Origin: Gnetum montanum
Lineage: Eukaryota; Streptophyta; Gnetopsida; Gnetales; Gnetaceae
Reading direction: 5' to 3'
Assembly: GCA_015680685.1 (NCBI GenBank)
Contig: MNCI01022727.1
Location: 63,499 to 127,498 of the forward strand
Length of the DNA stretch: 64,000 bases
Below the pieces are notes generated by a model. It had not been told where the DNA came from, did no database searches, and was given only the letters and a program-made list of their open reading frames with translations. The number at the start of each line of letters is the position of its first letter. Position 1 is the stretch's first letter. Of the stretch, positions 34,960 to 47,565 are shown one piece after another. Position numbers and translations under genes: made by a program.

Positions 34960-35500
34960 AGTCATGAGGGAGCTGCATGCTTTAACTAGGCCTTGTAAAT
35001 ACACTTTATTTTTCATTTCTTATTTTTAATTTTTTTGATCCTTTTCTTATTTATTATTCATTTTCAAATTCTTTGCTATTTGTTCTAATTTCTTAATATT
35101 TTTTTTATTCTTAATATGTTTTCTTATTCTTTCATATCTTTTAATTCTTTATAAACATTTTTATTCTTTGAAGATTTTAATTTTTTAATTGTACATATTT
35201 TTATTATTTTGTCACTAATGACATCAATTTTTGTAGAATGTTTTACCACCATATTTTTTTTAATACTAAAAAAATATTAAAGGACTAATAATATGTGTAG
35301 TGAAACCATGACATCCATTTCCTCCATTTTTGTAAAAAGATATTCTTACCATGGGCATCATTTACTTCTCATCATATAAAACTAAAATTAACTTATGATC
35401 TTCATGCCTTTATGAAAAGGGAAAGAACTAAGAGAGATTGGAAAAGGGTGTAACATCAAGGATATTTATGGATTATTTAGACATATTTTATGAGTTTCAA
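34960..35500 (+). other. Post-pol spacer of element A
   Basis: Pyrimidine/T-rich non-coding spacer (many TTATTCTTT-type runs) followed by AAGGGTGTAACATCAAGG at about 35443. The latter matches GTGACTTCAAG at 10514 and 63917 in elements E and B. Confidence 0.6.
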
Positions 35501-35599
35501 TCTTGCATGTGCTCATATCATTACTCAAATCATTATTAAAATGGAAGCATGTTTATAAAAATCATAGTTGTTACCTTATTATGACACTAGAAAGAGATA

Positions 35600-36755
35600 A
35601 TGTTCATGCCAAAAGTTAGTCCTTTGGTAAGGTTAATACTATTGACCTTTTGATATGTCAAAACCTTAAGGAAAATGGAGAACAAAGGATGTTTGTTGTG
35701 GTTGTTATATTTACAATATAAGAATAAGACCTTCGCCTCATGGACAAGGACTCAAAGAAGCATGGCACTTCATAGGCAAAATGAGATCATGAAAAAGTAC
35801 AAAGAGTACAAGCTAAATGAAGATTCTCTAGGGATTGAGAGCAAGCTAAATCAACAAGAGAAATCCTTAGGAACTAGAGCCCAATAGTTGAGAAGATGTT
35901 TCCAAGGAATAGAAGATGTCTTGCTTGAGAGGAAGTCAATCACAAGAAGATGTCTCCCAAAAACACAAGACATCTCCTTTAGAAAGAAGACATCTCCCCA
36001 GAGATGTCGCATTCTAAAAGGAGATGTCTTCCTAGAGTTGAAGTTGACTACTGAAAGATGTTCCAATCTCAAAGGATACATCTACACTAGGATTTGAATA
36101 GCTATTGCACAAATTTTAAGGTTTTTTTGAAAACTCCAATGCTATGAGTAGACTCTAAACTCTTGGGGTATTGTGCAAGCATTGTCAAAAATTAAAGCTA
36201 TCATTGTCTATCTTATGCTATTGTACCTATGTACTTGAATTATATCATCAGTTGTTAGATTTGTTGTGGAAATGTGCTTCATTGTACAAGGAATTTGGAA
36301 ATTGAGTTGCACTCTCTCCTTGTGATTATTTTTCTTTCCTTGTTGCCCTGAGGGGTTGATGTGCTTCTTGCAAGAAGGCACCTTTTAGAGCTTGTTAGGA
36401 TCTTGTAGGATTGAGTTGTTTTACTTTGTTAAAACACTCCAGAGTGGAGCTCTATTTTGTATAGGTTATGAGATCCTTTAAACCACTCTTAAGCTTGTTG
36501 GGACTTTGTGGGATTAAGAGTTTTCACAATGACAAAACTCTCCTTAGTGGAGCTCAAACTTTGTAAAGGTTGTGATGTCCTCTAAACCATATTTTGGAAG
36601 AAACAAAGTTTGAAGGTGTGCAAGGAATCTACCCTCCGAGTGTGGACTTCCCAAGTTGGGAACCATGTAATTTTTATGTTTTGTGTAATAGGTGTTGCTT
36701 GTAATTTGGGAAACTTATTCATCCCCCCTTCTAATTTCTTTGTCCCCAAACATAA
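35600..36755 (+). mobile_element. Copia-like LTR inserted in element A (left border unresolved)
   Basis: The 3' half has features of plant Copia LTRs, ending CATCCCCCCTTCTAATTTC and CCCCAAACA at about 36755. It contains two 103-bp tandem units starting GCTTGTTAGG (36390) and GCTTGTTGGG (36493), each with an AAAACTCTCC- or AAAACACTCC-type block and GTGGAGCTC. Upstream, 35890-36080 holds a cluster of GATGTC/GACATC palindromes. No second copy is present, so it is solo or truncated. The ORFs at 35675-36097 are unconvincing. Confidence 0.5.
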
Positions 36756-38490
36756 TAATTAGTTCATTTGTATACATAGTAAACACTCTTGGAGTACCAC
36801 TAGAAGGACATGTTACCTGTGCCTAAAGATATACCACTAATGGAATTAGCATTGGCTATGTGAATAAAAAGACATGTGAACCATGCCTAATTACATCCCT
36901 CTAATAAATGGGAAATATTTTCTAAAAGCTAAGCATTATAATCAATTAATTGAAATTTTTTCTTCCTACTTTTTTCTTACTAAGTAATGGTATCTTCATA
37001 TGATTGTGGTTGGTCTCATGATAGTTAGTTTGAGATGATGGAATGTAATGTTATTGGTACATGCTATTGACTTGGTTTGAAACATGGATGAAAAGGTATA
37101 ATGATGTATTTAATCATTCTTGAAACAAAGGATTCATTATGACTATGATAAGACATATCACATTCTATTTTCTTTGATCCCTTCTTCCACCATCTCATCT
37201 TACTGGTATGTATAGTTACAAATTTAATGATTATTATATAGCATAGTACTAGCTTATTATTGAGGTAGATTCAACATGTGTATATTGAAAGATAAATATT
37301 ATTAACATTTAATTGCTTAAGTTCCCACAAATACTTATAGGAATGGTTATACAAGGGCATTAAGCATAAGACCATACTTTGGGAAGCACCGACTTGTATA
37401 ACTCTTATGTGTCATATTTGAAATCCAAATATACATAATCTTGTTTATTTCAAATCATTGTACAATTTCTTATATCATCCCTATAGCTTTCAATAATTAA
37501 TAACTTTCAACATTTCCATTACAAATTCTTATATATATGATGTACTAGTTCTTGTCCAAAAACTTTGTTTTTCATAATTTTCACCATCTTGGAAGGTCAT
37601 AAATTCATTTGTAAGCATAATCCTTTAGCCAAAATAATTTTGAGGCAACATTAGACAACTATAGACATAACAAATTCCCCTTATTTTTTGAAAAAATAAA
37701 TAGAAATTTTATATTTTTAAAGCATGATATCGTAGCTACAATATCACATCACCTATGATATTATAGATACAATATATCCTATATAACTCTTATACATATA
37801 TACATGAATGTTATATAATTGTGGCTTATTTTCATGCAAATGCATGAGGATTTCATGTCATGTTGATGCTAGAGAAAATTTTAAGAACCCTTTCTCCTAA
37901 ATTGTAAACCTAAATTTTTTTATTCTCAAATTCTTGAGCTCTTAAAGTTGAGCTTTTTTGTCATGGGGAAACATTGCATGAATTTGTGAAAAAAATCATT
38001 TGCTAATGCTATGAATATCATTGAAGGGCACTAATCTTATGCTTATACTAATTTGTATCTAAATTGCTAGATCTTACACCATTTTTAGGCCAAATGTATT
38101 GATTTGATTGATGCTATTGAAAATTAAAATTTGTATCTCCTAGGAACATGATGTATTTTTGAAGCTATCAGTATGACAAATTAAATGGTTTTTTATCTTG
38201 ATGTCTTAATTAGTAAAAATCATATGAATAATTCCTACAAGTAAAAATTTCATAACTCTAAATTTCTAATGATAATTAAATTTTTTCTAATTTTTCTTGA
38301 TTTCTACTAAACTCCAATTAGTACTATTTGTAAATTAAAAAATTCCCAAACTATGCAATAATAAATTAGAGAAAAATTGATTTTTATTTAAAATTATAAT
38401 CAAAACAAAAAATCCAAGGAAGGGATATGATTAGAATGGAATTTTTCTAGAAAATTTTAGTAATTACGAGCATATTGTTGATGATTATAG
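36756..38490. other. Non-coding part of element A
   Basis: AT-rich spacer between the inserted LTR and the accessory ORF. I see no gene, repeat boundary or RNA motif. Confidence 0.4.
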
Positions 38491-40650
38491 ATGGCTCCAA
38501 AGACAAACCCTAAAGTTGGAGGATTGTTATAGTCATGTGAAAAAAGAATCAAAGGATAAAGAGGCATAGGCCAAAGAGAAAACCAATAACAAGTAGAGGA
38601 TCAAGAAGAGAAGTTCTTCTTTATGCAACAACCAAAGCCTTAAATAGGTTAATCTATGCAGGTAAAAGCTCCAAAACCATTGCCAGTTGTTGAACTTGAC
38701 TATCAACTTATCCTCTCAGAGGATTGCATCAAATTAATTAGTGAAAAATATATGATGTCCATAGTTATTGTGGAACTAAATTTTTGGTCATTTTTAGAGT
38801 TCACTCTAGCAAAAGTATGAGAGAAACTTCACGTGTTATCATTTTAGCCAACAATTTTTACAAATGGTGATAGGTATATGAGAGACACATATCAATTCTA
38901 GAAAAACAAACAAGATGATGCATAGTAAAAATTAAAGAAGTTACAATGCCTTATTTAGTGGAAGTTGGGTGCCATAATAGCTTAGATTTCCACCAGAGTA
39001 GACACAAATGTAAGAAATCTTTTGTTGGAGATAGCTTATGAAACCTAGAATAATAAGTACAATGAATTATCCATTATACGAAAGGTTTATTTTAAAATTA
39101 ATACTTATCATAAATTTTCCATAAAAAGATAAAGTAAGGTATCCACCTATGTTTCCAAGGAAAGTATTATTCTAATGGGTATATTTCAGGAAAACATGCC
39201 TTATTTGCTTTTCTTAAAAATACAAAGAAGATTTGAAGAGAAAAAATATTAGGAAATCCTATACTTCCATTTCCCTATTTAATTAAGAAGCTATGTAGAT
39301 AAGTTAATATTTTGGGGTATACCATTGATATACCAAGAAAGATCTCAAATGCATCATATGTTGAAATTTGTAAGATAGTACCAACAAAGAAAGATTAAGT
39401 TGAGAAACCACCAAGAAAAGAAGTAGCAACAACATCCACACCAAAAAGAAATATATTAGTCATAGAAGCAAAATAAGTAGAACCTAGTTTTGCTACATTA
39501 GCATTAGAGAAAAGAGATTATAGATCTACAATGGATCATATACAAGAAGTAGCTAAAACTGTGAGCTAGGAAACTAAAGAATTATTAAGAATGTTTAGAA
39601 TTAGGGAAAATCCAAAGAAACTTGTAGTATCAATGGGTCCAACTAGGGGGTAAGTATATTTGTAGTTAACAAAAGAAGATTGGTTGCAAAAAATTCTAGT
39701 AAATTTTTGTATCATTTTAAATAACACTTGAATCAAGAGAGGAAGCCACTATAGAAGTTATGGAACATAAGGATAAATAGGAAGCTACTAAGCTTATCAT
39801 AGATCATATCAAGGAAGCCTTAAATGTTCTTATTGTATCACCCACTAATTTTACTAGAGCAAAAAATGCTCAAGTTATGGCTTGAACATCTAAAAACGGA
39901 AAAGGAAAAGAGATTATGATTTCTGAAGAGCATGAAGATTCACTTGATAGTTTAATGAAAAAAAGCTATATCATACAAGATCTTTTTGACATTCTAATGA
40001 ACTCATCTCCACAAAAGGAAAGCTGGTAATATCATAAATAATATTGTAGCATGTTGATTTGAAAATCTACAAGTTGCAAGATAAATTAGTCCAACTCAAG
40101 ATTCAAAGGTAAAATGTAACAAACTAAAAGGCTATAGAGTAACTAAAACAATTTAAAATAGAATAAGTAAAATAGTTGATGGCTAAATAGCAATACTTGA
40201 AAATAGAGAAAGAAAAAACAACATGAGATACTTTTGTTGTAGTTCTTGAGGTAGATGCCCATGCTAAGGTAATTGCTACATTGGAGGAAGAAAATAAAGA
40301 GCTTGTTCCAAAAAACATAATTTTAACAAATGTTGAAGAGGAGAAAAATCAACTAGAGGAAAGCTTGAAATAGCTTAGAGAATAATTTTCTAGAATTAAC
40401 CTTGAGATAAATCAATTGGCAAGAGAAAATAGAACCTTGTCAATGGAAGAAGTACATGCCATGTAACAAAAGATTGTAATAGAGATTAGCATGTGGTACA
40501 ATGAAGCCAAGTAGGATGAAAAGTTAAAAGAATATTTTAAAGATCAAGTGGGAATGCACAAACAAGTTAATGAGAAATAAATCTAGGTGATAAAGATCAA
40601 AATCAATAGTGCTATGCAACAACTACCAAACTAATAATCATTGTTTATAT
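38491..40650 (+). pseudogene. Accessory ORF after pol in element A
   Basis: From ATG at 38491 (M-A-P-K-T-N-P-K) a plus-strand frame can be followed in pieces for about 2.1 kb. An N-terminal folded-looking region (38680-39320) has L-S-E-D-C-I-K-L-I-S-E-K-Y, then F-T-N-G-D-R-Y-M-R-D-T-Y. A Lys/Gln-rich linker follows, then a long coiled coil (40130-40560; L-E-E-E-N-K-E-L, E-E-E-K-N-Q-L-E-E-S-L). Stops are mostly TAG and TAA. It sits where Athila elements keep an env-like ORF, but I see no signal peptide or membrane segment. Function unknown. Confidence 0.55.
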
Positions 40651-40729
40651 ATAATAGGTTGTTGTATCTATATGATCCTACAATTTTGTAATAACTCTAT
40701 CCTCCTTTTGTTTTAACTTGAGAATGAGT

Positions 40730-40750
40730 TTTTAGTTAGTCATAAGGATA
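40730..40750 (+). other. Conserved leader and purine tract before 3' LTR of element A
   Basis: GTTAGTCATAAGGATA, equivalent to CAGTCATGGGGGTA before the LTR at 12005. It would prime plus-strand DNA synthesis. Confidence 0.6.
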
Positions 40751-42168
40751 TGATAAATCAAAATTTTATGCATTAAGCATGATATCATAGGTTTTTCCAT
40801 GATGTCATAGATATGATATAGAGGGCTAAAGTCATGCCTATGAATATGAGCCTACCATCATGATAAACTTACCTTTCCATCAGTCTAGTAGCATAACTAT
40901 TGTAGTTTACATTCTTATATTTAGAGTTAGTTATGAGTGCCCACAATTTGATAATAAACATTTGAATGACATCTTTATTTGAGTGGTATATGTAATGTCC
41001 CCATTCTCAAATGATGCTGCTACATAATGAAGATGGTGTCTCTTCATAACTAATTGTGAGATTAGTATAACAAGACCTAAAAGGAAAGTTGCAATTATGA
41101 CACAAAAGGATGCATTATAATAACAAACATGTCTCTTGAGGTAACCTTTGGGGATCTAACCTAAGGCATTTATACCTAGGCTTATAGGTTATGCCAGCAT
41201 GGAGTTATGGAGCCAAGAAAACGCAAGTAACTAAAGCTAGGTGAAGTGGAACAGGAAGTGGACCAACCATTTCTTCTAGCTAGTTGTAGGCCTAATCATG
41301 GTGGTAGTGTTGGATTACCTTTAAGAAATAGATGATGAAGGAAGAAAATCCTAAGGAACGCTTTCAAACCATGATCCAAATACACTATTCCACATTAATA
41401 AAGCATTCTTTCCTCTTTTTCTTTGCATTTCCCTTGTTATTTTCATTATGCATAATGTTGAATGTTACATATATTTAAGGTTTGGTATATTATCTTCTTC
41501 TGCATAATGTCTAATATGATGTATATTTGATGTTTGCGAGGACATCTAGGGATGGGATGTCATAGTATATACCTAGATGCACTTCATATCTAACAATACA
41601 GATTAAGATTGTTCTTCATCATTGCACCATATTACATAGACTAGATTTATTTTTTGTCATTTACTTTTTCAATGTCTTTTACATTTTCATTTTCTATGTT
41701 CATTATTTTTTTGCAAGATTAATTAGGACTAATTTGGAATACATAAATATAATTTTTTGATAACGTAGTAATAACTTATTTAGATTAACTTAGTAGCAAG
41801 TTACTTAATAATCCTAGTGATGGTCATTTTAGCCTAGGACATGTATAGAAAATCAGGACTAGATACTTATCATAGTTAGGCTAAATAGTATTTCATTTTT
41901 GTTATTCTTTAGTCAATAGTAGTTACATTATATTTACAATATTTCACTTTAGTAACACTTTAGCTATCCAACATCATTTAATCATATGTCTTATTATGAG
42001 GTAAACCATACATCATGATTTCCACTAATTTTGATGAGAAGAAAATGATCACAAATTTATTATTACATACTAGAATACAATATTATCCTATTCATAGATT
42101 ATGATCTCATCACATATGTATGCTTGTAATTTGTATGGTTAGACATTAGAAAATCTTGATGCTCATTA
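40751..42168 (+). mobile_element. 3' LTR of element A, interrupted
   Basis: Matches the 5' LTR: TGATAAATCAAAATTTTATG at the start, ACCTAGATGCACTT, GCAAGTTACTTAATAATCCTA and GCTCATTA at the end (CTCATCA with a C to T change). Without the 574-bp insertion and its duplicated target it is 839 bp. Confidence 0.88.
40991..41564 (+). mobile_element. Solo LTR with target duplication GTATA
   Basis: 574 bp from TGTAATGTCCCC to GGATGTCATA, with imperfect inverted ends (TGTAATGTCCC and GGGATGTCATA). It is flanked by GTATA at 40986-40990 and 41565-41569. The family is unknown; TGTAATGTCCC starts occur in several plant LTR families. Confidence 0.85.
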
Positions 42169-42762
42169 CCATAAGTTGTTATAAGCATACCACAAGTTAT
42201 GATCATGAGAAACAACATTAGAGATATATAAAAATCACATAAGAAAAATTAAAATTAATGTTAAAAGAAAAATTAAAGTTACAAAATAAGAATAGTTTAA
42301 ATTATTAAGGTGTAATGATCACATGTATAAGACATTGCAATATTCAAGATATAACACATTGAGTTCATTAAAGAAGATGTTAAAGATTCAGAACTAGTTA
42401 CACTACCTTTGCTAGCTATGAAGACCTATAACATACAAGATCAAGATATGCTAAAGTATCAATACAATACAAGGGTTCACCAAGGTAAGAGAGATTAATC
42501 AACTGGTAATAATAAGAAAAGAATATATATAACATGTAATTCTAGATTTACATATGATTCTAGCATTTTCAAGATAGCTTCAAAACAATAGTTCATAATA
42601 GTTAATTGATTAATCACTTCTAAAAAATTAAAAAAATGTTACTAACAAGTCTAGTAACAATTGGAAAGTTCAAGTGAGTAGTAAAAAGAAATAGAACTAA
42701 TCTTGGTACCAATCTAGAAAAATATTATAATTTTCAAAAACATCAAACTGCCAGTTGTTAGG
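42169..42762. mobile_element. Probable continuation of LTR-like segment J
   Basis: Begins directly after element A. It is AT-rich and non-coding and presumably resumes the sequence interrupted at 27854. I cannot place the right end. Confidence 0.3.
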
Positions 42763-42897
42763 GTGTTGGAATTTGAAATAATTGAAACATATGTATACAC
42801 CAAGATTTATAGAAGTTTATAACTTAGTGATACCTAGGAGAATCAAACTTGTGACTTGGGGTTACCAAGCCAAGATCCATACCACTAGACTAATTCC
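42763..42897 (-). mobile_element. tRNA-derived SINE, minus-strand copy
   Basis: On the minus strand, box A-like TTAGTCTAGTGGTA (about 42880-42893) is followed 30-40 nt later by box B-like AGTTTGATTCTCC (42837-42849). The tail shares AAGTTATAAA and ends ATTCCAACAC, as in the copy at 44097-44236. About 135 bp. It is transcribed by Pol III if active; no intact tRNA fold is expected. Confidence 0.7.
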
Positions 42898-43922
42898 TCA
42901 TTGTTAAAACTATGAGTTGTCAACATGGGTTACCATCCTACCAACATGTTCTTAGCAAGAAAACATCAAGTAATTAGTAAGTTCTAAAAGTAAATCCAAA
43001 AAGCTAATTAAAGACATAGTTTATAAAAATATTCTAAAAGTTATCAAAAATAAAATTAAAGCAAGAATATTTATTAAAAGAATTCAAGATTTATAAGAAT
43101 TTGAAGCATAAATAAAATATTTATAAGAAGGTGATGAGATTAAATCCTTAAGAAGCATAATTAATATAGTAAAATACATAATGCTAACCAAAACATAAAG
43201 AGATTAAATCCATGAAAGATAGATAAACATAAATTAAGGGTTTAGAAACATGAGATGTTACAAAAGAACTTTAAGAATGATAAGATGAATAACTTTTAAA
43301 AATAGATAAACCAAAGAATTATGAGACATGCTTTATCTATAAAATATAAAGAGACATAAGTATAGAAATTACTTGCTGAACCTCTAAAAATTCAAAGGCC
43401 ACCTGAGCTCAACAAAAGATGTTGTAGAGAAGAATAGGAAATAATGTTAAAAGAGTATAAACAAATGAATAAAATGAAAACTAGATAAATAAAGTAATAA
43501 GTGATCATATACTAGTTGTGGTTGACGTATTTTCTCTGTTCAATGATTCTATAGCTCATTGTTAATTTTTCAACAAAATGTAAAAACCTAAAAGGCATGA
43601 GCATTTTCTTTTCCTTTTATATTATGTAAGTTATTTTTTTAATTTGAATTTTTTATTTATAATATATTTATTTTTGTATTTTGAATAGTTTCTTCATTTG
43701 CAATATATTATGGAAATTAAAACGGAAACAATTTATTACATTCTTAAGATACCTTAAAGGATTTGTAAGGATTATCACCCCAAAGGTTTAATGCTTGTTT
43801 CACTAAGTGGAATTCAAAAGGATTAGTAGATGAATGAAATACTAACATCTTTTTGAGTGGCTACACCAACACTCAAAACTGGGTCTTACAAGCTAAGAAA
43901 TAATGACCTTAGTATATTAGTT

Positions 43923-44040
43923 GTTAGCCTAGCGGTAAGACACTTGATTTGAAAGCTTCAAGCCATGGGTTCAATTTTGGTGAGCAATTTTGAGTTATAA
44001 AGTTTAAATTGAACTATATTACAATTCTATTGGGGTCCCC
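43923..44040 (+). mobile_element. tRNA-derived SINE, copy 1
   Basis: Box A TTAGCCTAGCGG (43924-43935) and box B-like GGTTCAATTTT (43968-43978), followed by GAGTTATAAAGTTTAAATTG. The 3' part diverges into GGGGTCCCCC and a (TC)n run at 44049-44070. Confidence 0.75.
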
Positions 44041-44096
44041 CTTCCCTTTCTCTCTCTCTCTCCCCCATACAAAATAGCCTTGAGTAATAATAAGGT

Positions 44097-44236
44097 GTTA
44101 GCTTAGTGGTAAGACTCTTGATTTGAAAGCTTCAAGTCAGGGGTTTAATTTTGGATAATGCTAAGTTATAAAGTTTTAATTAAACTATATATTTTAGGGT
44201 GTGCATTTATTACAATTATTTTAGGATTCCAACACC
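44097..44236 (+). mobile_element. tRNA-derived SINE, copy 2
   Basis: Box A TTAGCTTAGTGG (44098-44109), box B-like GGTTTAATTTT (44142-44152), then AAGTTATAAAGTTTTAATTA and the 3' end ATTCCAACAC. This 140-bp unit is the best view of the family. Confidence 0.78.
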
Positions 44237-44338
44237 ACATATCCTCTTGAAATAGCCTCAAGTATCCTCCAACCCAAAACCTCATACCTTAGTACCATTC
44301 AACCAAAACATAATAATACCATAAGCATAACTTAAGGT

Positions 44339-44440
44339 GTTAGCCTAGTTATGGGTTTCAATTTTGGTAGGTAATAGTCTAGTTATGGATTTAATTTTAG
44401 TGGGCATTAGTAAATTATAAAACTCTAATTTAACTATGAG
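44339..44440 (+). mobile_element. tRNA-derived SINE fragments
   Basis: GTTAGCCTAG is joined directly to ATGGGTTTCAATTTTGG, so about 30 nt between the boxes are missing. A second partial unit with GTCTAGTTATGGATTTAATTTTAG follows from about 44374. Confidence 0.6.
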
Positions 44441-47400
44441 TCCTATAGGTAAATATTGTGAAAAAAATGTTTTAGATTACAAGATACAAACATTCATGTA
44501 CACAAGTTATTAAAAATGAAAACTTGTAATGAAGATAGGATAGTGGTGTTTTATTTTGGCCAAGAGGCCAACTACTAGTTTTTTAGAGTTTATCATAAAA
44601 ATTAAATAATAATTATTGTAATTTTGGGCTAAGTTGTGTACATTTTTATGGAAATTATTTTGGATATGTAGTGCCTTAACCAATAATGCTAAGCCAAGAG
44701 ATGAAATCTTTCACATAAATTGTTATGAATATGTTATGATTTGGTTAATTACCAAGACAAAATTTAAGGCTAGTTAATTGTAATGACAAGAATTATTTAA
44801 CAATGTTTTTCAACATGAAAAGTAATTTTCAGTAAAAATTCTAGGATTCTATTACTTTGAATATGTAAAATATTCTCTTGGCAATTTTGTCTTTCTCAAC
44901 GGAGTTAAAACCTCTCTCCCTAGCTTCTTTCTATGATTCCAAAGAGTCAAGCCCCTTACTAAGCTTTCAGGAAGGGAAGGAAAGAACTTCTAATGGGGAA
45001 GGCTTAGAAGTGACATCTCATCTACCATCGTTACCATCTACTAACTTCACGTGACTATGGCCATTTTTATATAAAGTTAGCAGAGAACAAATAATAGTTA
45101 TAAAGGGTCATTACCAAGAGGCTTAATGCTCATCACACCAAATCATGATACCGAGAGGGTTGTTACATTGCTTCTTTGAAATGCATCATGCAACACCACT
45201 TGAGTATATAATTAGCTACAAAAGAAGGATAGACTCAAGGTGGACTACGCGTTAATGCTCATAGCACCTATAAGCACAGTAGAAGTCATGACACTTTCTA
45301 GAGGATGGTTAAAGGTGTAGCAAGAATAACTTCAACAATGCACATACATAAAGAATAAAGATAATCACATATACTCATGCATGACACACCAACACATAAC
45401 ATATCAAAATACCATAAAATGACTAATCCTAGTTATGTTCAACTAGTTCTAAATTCCACTTTGTAGAGTGGGGTGGTGGCCTAAGCTAGAGAGACAAAGC
45501 TTGCTTAACAAGCCTATATATTCTTGTGATGAGGTTCACAAGGATTTAGGGTCATGTAGTTCTTTAATGATAGTTAAGATAGCATGGAACTTGTTAGGAT
45601 CTCTAGATTCCTTTAGTCCCTATCCTAGACGAAAACAACCTTTGATCCACTAACACAACCTATTTTCTTATAAGGATGATGGATGAGCAAAAGCTTAAAC
45701 TCTTTCAAATGGCTTCACCCAAGCTTGAAATTAGGTCTTATGACTTGAGAAACAACTATGTTACCATTACTCCCAATGGTAGTCCCTAGCCAAATAATAA
45801 ATATATATTATAAATATATAGCAAAATTAGTACAATAAAAGAATCTTACTAAAACTAAAAGAAATTTTTTATAAGATAACAATTATGGATACTTTCTTAT
45901 ATGATGCTAAATGTTGCATAGTATAAAAGAATTTAGACAGATGTTGGATGTTACTAGAAGATATCAATTGTACAATATAGAGATTAAAGAAGGACTTAGA
46001 GTACCTTATATTTTAGATAAGTTATAGGAATTATGTCTTAGATAGTTTAAACATATAAAAATAAGATTATTAAGAAAAGTTGCTAGATCATTGTTCTAGG
46101 AAAGCCGCTAAAGAAAAGACTATAAAAGACATGGAAAAAATGAATAAAGATGATTTGAAAAAAATACTAATCAACAAAGATTTAGTTCTTTATATAGATG
46201 AATAGTCAAAAAGAAACCATGTAGCCAACTTCATTTTATTGAGACAAGGCTAGAATGAAGATGATGATGAAGAAATATTTTATATAAAGACATGTAGTTA
46301 CTAGTTAAAGCTATTACTTTTAGAGTATTGATTGTAGCTCAAAAGATTGTATTGCTTTTGTTACTGTTGGTTTTTTATACATGGTTTAATTTAATTTTCA
46401 TAAACCATTTTTACATGGTAAACGTTTTTGAAAGAAAACATTTCATTGAGAACTTTTATTAATTGTAATAGACCTAACAATTTGTTAATATGTTTATGGG
46501 GAAATAAATATTATCCCTATAAATATTATTAATATATACATGATAAAATTTCTACATTTTTTATATGCTAATTTCATTTGTTATATATATAAATGAATCT
46601 AAGTTGTTTAGTTTAATAAGAACTATTATATCCATTCTTGTAATAGATTCCTTTAATTCTTCCATACTTTTGTGGTCTTTATTACTACTACATCTTGTAT
46701 ACAATTTTATGTGATTTTTTGTGGTTATTATTATTCTTTTTTTCATTTCCTATTCTCCTCCTAAGGAAACTCTTATACTCAAATCTTCTAGTCAGAAATA
46801 TGTTACTTCTCTTATGGTTCATCTATTTGGTTTGATTTTAGTATTCATCTACCAAATTCTTAATTAAATGTTTTTTATTTTAAATTTTTCTCCTCTCCAT
46901 GATTTTCATTATTGGTTGTACATTTAATTTTGACTTTCGTGTTACTTTAAGAAATGATTTTTATTCATCTATCATTCTAAATGATGGTTGCTCTATCATC
47001 CATATAACTAATATGATGATTGATTTTGTTACACTAATCATAGAATATAATTGTCAAATGGACTTGATTCACATACTTCTTCATAAGTGCTTTCTCCTGC
47101 TCTTAGACTTTGTTCTTGTAGTTTGATTTCTCTTTCTCTTCTACGTTTGTGATTTATTTTTTATGTATATTCATTCATTACATACTCTTTCATTTTTTTT
47201 TTCCATTATCATACTTTTGTTTTTATGAGAGATTTCATCTTCTTAAAATCTCAAACTTCTTGTCCACTTTTCTACATCTTTGTTTTGTGTCACAAATAGG
47301 TTTTTAACTTCATGGATGGTTATGAATTGCTTTTGGAATTATCTTTTTCTCCATAATCATGTCTTATTTAGTACCAACATGAAAGCCTTTTTAAGTTTGA

Positions 47401-47565
47401 TTTAATTTGAGATTTTGCCTTATATCTCACCAAAATAAAGGAATTTTGTAATAGAAGAAGATAACATTATGAACTAATTTTAATATTGATGATGATAATT
47501 ATTCCTCCTACAAGATGATCTACTATAAACTAATATTAGTGTATGTTTGTGATAAAATTGTTAAA
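44441..47565. other. Repeat-derived DNA, no gene seen
   Basis: Contains a diverged repeat shared by 43830-43915 and 45690-45765 (TCTTACAAGCTAAGAAA against TCTTATGACTTGAGAAA). A Lys/Glu/Asp-rich broken frame at about 46080-46290 could be a gag fragment. The ORFs at 45468, 46561 and 46899 look like chance. Confidence 0.35.

Larger units (their letters stand above)
27855..42168 (+). mobile_element. Element A: Tat-like Ty3/Gypsy retrotransposon, near full length
   Basis: A 14.3-kb unit with recognisable parts in order: 5' LTR 27855-28666, primer site 28667, gag, protease, RT, RNase H, integrase, spacer, accessory ORF, purine tract, 3' LTR 40751-42168. Its length is inflated by a Copia-like LTR (about 35600-36755) and a solo LTR (40991-41564). 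Without these it is about 12.5 kb. All frames are heavily broken, so it is an old insertion. Flanks GACAT and CCATA are not a clean duplication. Confidence 0.85.

Noticed and set aside
35675-36097. Two adjacent short ORFs and their minus-strand partner
   Set aside because: They fall in an LTR with palindromic GATGTC/GACATC repeats, which keeps frames open on both strands by chance.
27855-42168. Clean target duplication for element A
   Set aside because: Flanks GACAT and CCATA do not match, and shifting the ends does not give a convincing pair; decay may have hidden it.
43923-44236. Functional tRNA genes
   Set aside because: Box A and box B-like motifs are present, but no cloverleaf or acceptor stem can be drawn, and several degenerate copies occur together; a SINE fits better.
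42169-45880. Resumption of the Copia gag-pol interrupted at 26515
   Set aside because: I looked for protease, integrase or RT motifs of Copia type and found none; the rest of that element is not identifiable here.
46899-47126. 75-codon hydrophobic ORF
   Set aside because: T-rich DNA gives Phe, Leu and Ile runs; no start context, homologue or neighbour supports a gene.
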